A stretch of DNA of 64,000 nucleotides from Apostichopus japonicus. Lineage: Eukaryota; Echinodermata; Holothuroidea; Aspidochirotida; Stichopodidae. The stretch is taken from the NCBI RefSeq assembly GCF_037975245.1, contig NC_092569.1:23632168-23696167 (forward strand). The letters are read 5' to 3'. The notes beneath the pieces are model-generated. The model searched no databases. It had not been told where the DNA came from and saw only the letters and a program-made list of their open reading frames with translations. The position numbers and the translations under genes were made by a program. Shown in pieces: positions 31,301 through 40,300 of this stretch (position 1 is the stretch's first letter; the number at the start of each line of letters is the position of its first letter).

Positions 31301-34300
31301 CTTAGACCGCCTCATCCTAAGTGTTATTTCATTTGCTTTGCTTAATATGTTGATTACATGGTTTCGTTAATATTAATCATCACCATAATGCAATATGTGG
31401 TAATTTATTGGATCTGTATATACTTTACGCGTATCCCTTACTCTACGGAAGCATAGAAGTGGACATTGTACTGAAATTGCAAAACTTGAACAATCTGAAA
31501 ATTACAGCCTTATTATTTCTCGTTTAAATTTACAAAATCTAAAAATTTGCTAACATTTTGACGAATCGTCGAAATCTTATGTTTTCCATTTTAACTGTAT
31601 TTTTTTTCATATTTGTGACGTTTTTGTCATGATGGTTAAAAATATCTCAGACATCAACCCATCTTTCTGTAAAAACTCACCCCTCCTCACCCCTCCCCTC
31701 CTCCCCCCCCTCCAAGAAAAAAGAAATAACAAAGTGAAATTAAATCTTGAGAACTAACGACGGACGATAATAATTTTGTCTTTCAAGGTTTTGCCTTTCC
31801 TAGACTTTCATTACTTATTCGTCGAATGAGTTAATTAATGATAATTGATATCATGTGATAGGTTATCGCTGTACGAATTTGGAACAATTGACATTGGTTT
31901 TCTCAGATATCACTGCGATGTAATCAAGCATGCAGTGTGTATACATTATGAAAAAAATTATTTGTGTGACGTGGTAACACAGTAACTTAATGTGATATCA
32001 TGAATTTATTCCAAATATGGTTTTCTCAGAGATCACTCTGATCAAACCTACCATACACGTAGTGCAGACATTACTACAATAATATCTGTTCCCTGTGTAA
32101 ATGGGACATGGAAATTTTGGTGTCCCCTTCACACGGGGAAAATGTTACAAGTCAATGTGTTTTATATGATACTGCTTATTTTCTTAACAATATAAACCTT
32201 TGTTACATGGCTTGCATGCCTGTCAAACACACATAACAGCACTAATAAATGTTCAGCTAATGTTGTCATTTGAATATTTTGAATATATGTTCCCCGTGTA
32301 AAAGGGACATGAAATTTTTTGTGTCCCATTTACACGGGGAACATGTTACAAGTCAATGTGTTTTATATGATACTGCTTATGTTCTTGTTACGATCAACTC
32401 GATCAAGGCCAGAATACACCTCCCCTTGGATTCACAACTCAAATGACTAAACAATACACTGTAAAATTTAACTTTAAATGTAACAATAAGTATTTATTTA
32501 ATTGTGTGTTCAAGGTAATTAAAATCAAACAAAGATCATTTATCAATATCAAAGCAGTTTACACTAAAACAGATTTAATAAGTTATACTATAATTTACTC
32601 ACGACCTGGTGTGTGCCGCGACGCGAGCTGCAGCATAAGTCCAGTGACAAAAAGTCCTGGCGAATATTCCAGCGAAACTTGTAGACGGACGAATGTCCAA
32701 TATTGAAGAAATCCAGCTCCCAACTTGATGACTTCCACTTCGGAGGTCGACTACTAATGAATGTCCAAGTTGTGCTTGCAGCTTGTTTATCCTTGGATTC
32801 ATGTCCTTGGGTAACTCAGAGGCCACAATAAGTAGTGCTGACTGGCACAGAACCAAAGACGGCTACACAACGATGGGCGACTTCGAAGCCGGTAAACTTG
32901 TAGCAAATCCACTAATAAAAAGACAGCTTTAACTTTACTGTCAAACTAAGTGAGTATTTACTCACACTGGAATTGTAGGATTCACTTGAGCGAGAGGTTA
33001 TTAAACTCCTGGAGCCAAGATGGTTAAAAACTCTTGATCTCAAATTATCATGTGCTTATATAGCATTTTCACAAGTCCAGAAAGATCTTGCAATGTCCAT
33101 CCATTCTAGAAGCATCTTACAGTAGCTCCAGCTCAGTTCAACCAATCCAAAAGGTCACTTCACCTTTCCAGGAAATCCTCACCTAGTGTTCTAAAAATAG
33201 CACAGGGGATGTCCCCTTGGCAGCACTCCAATGTTCTAGCATGTTCCAATGTGTACCTTGTTGAGATGTTCTACATTGTTCTCAAATGTTCTAACTCTTC
33301 TAGAAGCTTTTCAACTTTTCCAAATATTCTGCACACACCAGATATGCACACACACCAGGCAGTTCTATACTATGATTCTTAGATTAATATATAATATTCT
33401 ATGATATTGATTTATAATACAACTAATTGTTGCAAAAATCATACAAATTATTGAGATTACTTAGGGGCCTGTAACATTCTTAACAATATAAACCTTTGTT
33501 ACAACACTTGCATGCCTGCCAAACACACATGACAGCACTAATAAATGTTCAGCTAATGTTGTCATTTGAATATTTTGAATATATTTTCCCCGTGTAAAAG
33601 GGACATGAAATTTTTTGTGTCCCATTTACACGGGGAACATGTTACAAGTCAATGTGTTTTATATGATACTGCTTATGTTCTTAACAATATAAACCTTTGT
33701 TACAACACTTGCATGCCTGCCAAACACACATAACAGCACTAATCAATGTTCAGCTAATAATGTTCAGCTAATATTGTAATTTGAATATTTTGAAATAATG
33801 TTCAGCTATTTTGAATATTTTGAAATAAAAATGTTCAGCTTATGTTGTAATTTGAATATTTTGAATATAAAAGGGACATGGAAATTTGTAATGGATTAAT
33901 GTCCCTTAATTAATGTTTAACTAAAGAATGCAAATACTTTTGCCATCCAGAACTACTAATTGCCTCTTCAAACAAACTTTACTAATCAAGTAACTTGCAA
34001 ACTCAAATCATAAACTATTTCAAACAAATGTTTCCAGGAATATAACGGCGAACTTTCTGAATATCATCAGGAGCAAAAACATATTGATTCCCGGAACGAT
34101 GGTTCCGGAGTTCTGGAGGCCTGACCACACAGATGACGTCGTTCGTTGGATGGGTGAAATCCTGCTCCTCCTCTGGGAAGACGTGGTAACAGCCGGTGAC
34201 ACTGTCAAACAGTCTCATGAACTTAAGAACAACGTTGTCTTCAATTTTCTCCAACACCTACAAAATATGTAAAAAATTGCTATCATTGATTATAAAAAAA

Positions 34301-37300
34301 ATTGTTATGTTCTCTCAAGTCAGCAATTTCTCCAGCACCTGAATGTAAAATATGAAAAGTATTAACATGTTGATGGTTGTGAACATCCTGCTCATATAAA
34401 CTGTAAGAGTGCTGAAAAATATAAAATTAACTCTGAATATTAACATATATTTCTTTCACAATGTATGAGGGGTGGTGCCAGAATTTCCATACGAACTTTA
34501 TAGCCTTTTTTAACCAACAGAATGTACTTACAATTGCCATGTAGACCACTGATGTATTTGGAGCTGAACTCTTGCGCTTCTTCTGAGAAAACTGCACAGC
34601 GACATATTCCCCCACAGCCAGATCTTTCGAGACAGGAGTTTCTCCATCTGAAACACATTTACCAAAGAAATCAATAAGTTTAGGAATTCTCAGGTGTAAA
34701 ATGAATAGTTCTCATAAGTGCTAGATAGAGATGCGTGTGTGTTTAATATATGAAGACTAATTAGTTTGTTTTCTTGCGGGCCACAGGTTAGGCACCCTTG
34801 GCTGGTATCTGGTAGCCCATCATATGTATTTAAAAACTCACCATCAGGCTGGATAGTTACATCACCTCTGGACTGGGTAGACGGGTCATCACTGAGCCGG
34901 TGAGACAGGTTACCGTCAGGCTGGATAGTCACCTCATTGTCGGACTGGGTAGACACTGCACTGTCAGGTTGAGCAGCCGGGTCACCCGGAGGCTGACTGG
35001 ACATATCACTTCCAGGTTGGGCTAAAACAGCCGCATCATGATGGGAAGAGACCTTGACATCAGCTGTAGAGGAAATTGAACCAACCGATCAACATTACAA
35101 AACTACTGTAACAGCATGAGCTACAGCAGTCTTAATGATATGTACTGTATAACCTGCAAAAGAAATAAACTGTTTAAAGTTGGTTTTATCCTGTCTATAT
35201 TTTATAAAATATATAGTCCTTCTGTTGGCAAAATATACAACTTGAACATGGTTTATATAATTGTTTGGGGTGGGGCCACTACAGCACTCCAAATGGGCTG
35301 AATATGCTCTGTTCCAGGCATTTTCGGGCAAACTAATTTATGACAGGTTTTGATATAACTTCTGGGAATATTTGTGAAAATTGTTCAGCTGTTATTGTAT
35401 TTTTATGTAGGTACAGGTGGAGAAGACACACTGGAGGTGCAGAGGAGAAAAGCCCCTCACCCAGCTAGGGCCACCCTGAGCTGATGTATACATGTAAAGC
35501 ATATTCAATACATTGCAAGAAGAAATGAGTACTTTTAAAAGGGGCAGAGTCATCATAAGAGGTGTGAGGTGATGGTCAATATCCTCATTGCCTAGGTTGT
35601 TATTCCCTGGTTGTTACACCAGCCCCACTGGGTGGAGAGGGAGATACTTCCAGGTTCACAGCTAAGCCATGGCTTGATCATAGCCTCTTAGGTTCAGTCT
35701 TAACATAAACCCCATCCATAGAATTTACCTTCTCGTGTAGCTTGCAGGTGAACCTCCTTCCAGGGCTGGACATACTGCCCATTTTCACATACTCCTACAT
35801 CTTGTAGACAAGGGTCACAGAAGCAGGAGATGTTTCTTGTGGCAACCACTCCTCTCTTCACACTCTTGATGCTATGGAGTCGTCTGGTACCTGCCACAGT
35901 CTTGACTGCTCTGTTAGGGCGGTTTCTACGTACATCTTTAAAACGAATGTAGAATACACTCCTACGGAATGGCAGACAGCATTGCCCCTCAGAGGCCTCT
36001 TTCATCACATGCTTAGACAGGTAATCATAGAAAGACTCTGGGTTATTAATGATGACTGTCCCCGCTTTAACAGCATCAGACGCATGCCTCTTCACTACAC
36101 CGCTCTCGCCATCACTCGCTCCCCGGCTTGCCATGTCTGGTCCCAGAATAATTGTGGTGGATTATATGGCCAAAGTCCTCTGGGCCATAGCTGATGTCAG
36201 AGATTGGGCCTTTGCTTTTATACTGACTGCTGCACCCATCTGTAAAATTTGCCAATGGCCAGCTCTCTTGTTTCGGAAAGATGCTTTGACACCACTTCTT
36301 GAAACGTGTTCACGAGGTTGTAATCGTGCGTGATGTCGTTACTGATCATAATACAGCTCTCGGTGACTGATTTCTGGCAACTGCTGCAGTGGTAGTATAC
36401 TACAATAGGGTGGACTGTGGCTGAATCATGCGAATAATAGGCGCTCTGGACCTCCCTCTGATAGCCGCACTTATAATTTTCGGCAAAATCAAAGATACCT
36501 TAGAACTTCATCTGTACCTACCTTCATCCGCAGATTGTACTCCTGCTGATGCTGCCAATCTTTGTTGAAAATATGCTCAGCAAATGGCTCCATCTCATCT
36601 TTGAGTTCCTTCACTAAGTCTGTGACCGTCCCTGACTTCACAACCAGTCCCCGCTTCTTGACCTGCTTCTCAATTTGGTTGGTGCAGCACGTTGTCTCAA
36701 CCATCTGCCAACACTTCCACTCAACTTTTTTTGCTGGATTCACAAAGAGGGGGGCCAGTTTAACATCCAGCATGCTTACTCCGCATTCAGGGCATTCCCG
36801 TGTAATGCATGATGGGTTGTGGAATGGTGTGTCGTGTTGCTTTTGGCACATGGTGTCATTTGTAAGTTGATAGGCATCCTTGATGCATCCTGGCAATAGA
36901 TGGTTGATTGCAAGCAATTTCAAGTCCACATTCTCACAGTACTCACACAAACAACCAATATAGTTTGCCTGTTGCTTTGTCTTCACATGTACTGGGCGAT
37001 GTTTATAAAATGTAGAAGCCCCCACCTGATCATGTGGATTTGCCTTGTTGAACTCTGCATGCAAATTAGCGATGGTGTTACCCATTATGTAACAAGGTTT
37101 ACCAGTCTTTTTGCTTACGAATTTTTTATCTGGCAGCGGATTGGAGTGAGCCTCGTAAAATTTCTCCATTAACTTAGCTTTGCGGTGCGATACCGGCTTT
37201 CTTCCTTCTCGATCTTTTCTTGCTTTCGCTAGCAACTTTCTACTAACACCGAACCTGCGAGACGCTTCTCGTAACAATTTTTTTCTCTTGATGGTGGAAA

Positions 37301-40300
37301 GGCACTCAGATAGACGTTTCCTTGCCTTGGACTGTCTTGGTGCTTGAAAAACTTCAGCCACTGCCTTCATTACGCCATCTGCCAGACTATCTTTGGTGGT
37401 ATGGATTCCTGCCGCTGCTAGTGCAGCCGCTTTCCTCGGTGTGGTCTTCCCAATTAAATCCAATGTAGTCGAAACAAAGTGTGCCCGATGTTTTGGCATG
37501 CCTCTTCTTGCCCTCTCAAGGCTTTTCCTCTTTGCTTCAGATGAACGCGTATCAGAGCTTTGCTCCTGCAGAGTCTTGTTACGTTCTCGCAGTTCCAACT
37601 CTTTTTCATGCAACTTTGTTTCCATTTCTTTGAGTTGTTGCTTCTTTGCCTCCAGTGCTCTTTCCACTGCCTCCAAACTGCTGCTGTGCCTCTTCTTTGC
37701 GTATCGCTCACGGTTTTTTCTCTTTTCTTCCTCCTTTTGCTCCTTTGTCATCTTGGCTCGCTGTAGGCGCTTCTTGTTCTTTTCTTTAACTCTCTTTTGC
37801 TGAGCCTCATTCCTTGTAGTTAATTTCTTGTTCTGTGTTTTCTTGGCAGCAGTCACAGCTTTCTTTTTCTCTTTCATTTTCTCCATTCTCTTCCTGGCCA
37901 ATTCATTATTTCTCTTGTGTCTTATCTCCCACATCTCTGCCTCGTCCCTCTCTTCAGCTGACAGACCCCTCTTCTGCAACATATATTTAGCAGAAGAACA
38001 TTGCAGCCTGTATAACTTGCTGTACTCCTTGTTTTGCTTCTGCACCTCTGCATATTTGGTGGGATTGGCAGCCTTCTGTTTGTGCCTCCAATTTTGTGTT
38101 CTAGATCTTGGTTTGGCTTGCGGAGAGCTTGTTGAAGCACTGTTATCCAAGCAATTGGGCGAAGAGCTTGTTAAAGCACCAACATCAAGATTTTGATGCT
38201 TGCACCGGATCCGCAGGCGATACAGCGACGGCATCTAGATGGAAGAGCTGCAAATACTGTAATTAAACAAAAGATATATGAAGTGATTCATCTTATCAAA
38301 TAAAGGATTTAGAACAGTGTTTTTTTTTTTGCCGATCCCACAGTGGGGAAATTGTAGGGAGCCACCCCCCTCCCCTTATTTTAAAAAAAATGAGAGGGGG
38401 AAATTTTACAACTTTTAATTTGTACTGTACTACTGATGCCCAACTGTCATTTGTTAATGCATAAAACTAGTACAGCATCATATTAATGTTAAAGAAGTTT
38501 AAATTTACGCTTAGTTTTGGTATTCGCGATTTCGAATCCATGATTTCGAATTGCTTTGACATGGCATAGAGCACCTGCACCAGGGGCAGTGCTAGTGGGG
38601 AGGTGGAGAAAAAATTGTTGGGGAGCAATAAAATGAGATGATCATCAGCCAGAGGCTATACATGCCTGAAAATTGTAAATGATAGTCCCATGTTGCAAGT
38701 AGCTGGATTTGAATATAAGGAAAAAATTGAATGCGAAGGTATAACCTCTGCCATATAAGTCACAGAAAAACTGTTAGGTTTGACCGTCTCAGAAGCCCCA
38801 CCCCCCCCCCCATCACTCATCCCCATCATAACAGGCCCGTATAGCCAGACAATGTTTCCTGAGAGGGCAAAAAAAAAAAATTTTTAAAGTCTTTTTAAAA
38901 GGTCAAAATAAACATTTGGTTCTGTTTGTATCGCTTTCCAAAATATATTAATAGGTCTAGGGGAAAAACATTTCTAGGAGGGGTTCCCCCCAGGGGTTGA
39001 GATAAGAGATCATACACCTAGCCACTGGTCCACAGGATTTTTCATGGAAACGGGGGATATTTGGTGCAAGCCAAGGGGTACGTTTTACTTTGTTTTCTGC
39101 TTCTATAAAAAAGTTTATAACATATTTGAACCTGAAAGTGAACACCCTAATAAGAGACAATCCCTGCCCTTCCCCAAGTGAAAAAAGCAGCTCCCGCATG
39201 TACCGTGAATTTCTGAGCTGACGGGCACTGTTAGATCATTCACAGGCACCAATAACACCTACAGGTGTGCCCGCTTATCTTGACCCTTGGGGGAACCCCT
39301 CCCCTGCATGTTGTCCCCCTCCCCTGCATGTTGTCCCCCTCCCTTGCATGTTACCCAAGCAATAAGTTTATTGATTACAGCTAGAGCACTGGCACATAAA
39401 TTTCCTAGACATATTTTTAACCAGCAAATGTCTCTAGGGCAAGGACAACTTAAAAAAAGTTCAGCCACAGGGTAAATACCTAGTATTAGTATTACTCCCA
39501 CCTGTGAAATATTGCCCCAAGCCTAGGCCTAGCCTACACCCCTAACTGTACAGATTGAACGTCGATAGGCATATACCTACAGCAATTTAATAATTTAGGT
39601 CTAGCATAACTTAGGGCTAGTCTCAAAGTCGTATCACTCAGATTACGAATATAAGAAACGGCCAATTAATAACGATGTACGTATGAACGAGTATTCCCCT
39701 AGCCTAACACAACGCTGTAGGTACGGCTACGGGCCTAGCGTTAAGCTGTCAACGTAAATCGGGGACGGTAAAATTTTGACGTCCCCTCATTTTGCACTTC
39801 ACAAATACTGAGCTAGAATGCAACTTATGGGGAACACACAAACGTTTCACCAATTTGTAATAACATTATATTTCACAAGAAACAATTAGCAGAAGGAGCG
39901 AAAAAAATAACGTAAAACTTAACAAAATTAACATCCCGATTATACTGCACGACGTAAAATCCGTAACTTCGTATACGCGGGGACATAAAAGTTCCAGTTG
40001 ATCATACTATGCACAGTCGAAGATTGTGATGCTAACATTTGTGTATCTTGTGAGAACAGAGCCTCCGCTGTTGTTTCCACTTGATGATTTAGTCATATAC
40101 AGTTTATTTAATTAAATCATCGACACTAGAAAAGTAACGACGTAAATATTTCGCGGGACATGATTTTTTTAATCAGATCATGAAATGTCCGATGCTTTGA
40201 AAAGTTGCTTTGTAAATAATAGGCAATTGCTGTATGTTTTTGCTTTCGGGGTAGCTTATCATCAGCCTAACTCCTTTTCTAAAGTGGAAGCTTACAAATT

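Larger units (their letters stand above)
34015..38234 (-). pseudogene. Spliced DDE-transposase-like gene, frameshifted
   Basis: On the minus strand, a main exon (38234-35729) is followed by three exons with intact GT-AG sites: 35063-34842, 34647-34532 and 34257-34015, ending in stop TAG. The first 581 aa are an Arg/Lys-rich N-terminus with a long coiled coil (about residues 60-260), then a conserved region with CLCEYC and CPECG metal-binding motifs. Three frameshifts follow, near 36490, 36244 and 36113-36134, after which the aligned pieces read DFAENYK, TDGCSSQYK and RHGKPG..DGESGVVKR. I recall this motif series from a large family of uncharacterised transposase-like proteins in cnidarians, fish and echinoderms; D of DFAENYK and D of TDGCSSQ are candidate catalytic acids. 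The last exons encode EYVAVQFSQKKRK and a Tudor/chromo-like VFPEEE module. The frameshifts make this copy inactive unless they are assembly errors. Confidence 0.75.

Noticed and set aside
37393-37803. Plus-strand Leu/Phe/Ser-rich frames opposite the transposase-like gene (also 37828-38196)
   Set aside because: They are complements of the Lys/Glu-rich coiled-coil coding sequence.
38832-39735. A hAT element between CAGGCCCGTATAGCC and GGCTACGGGCCTA
   Set aside because: The ends are partly complementary, but the flanking 8 bases do not match.
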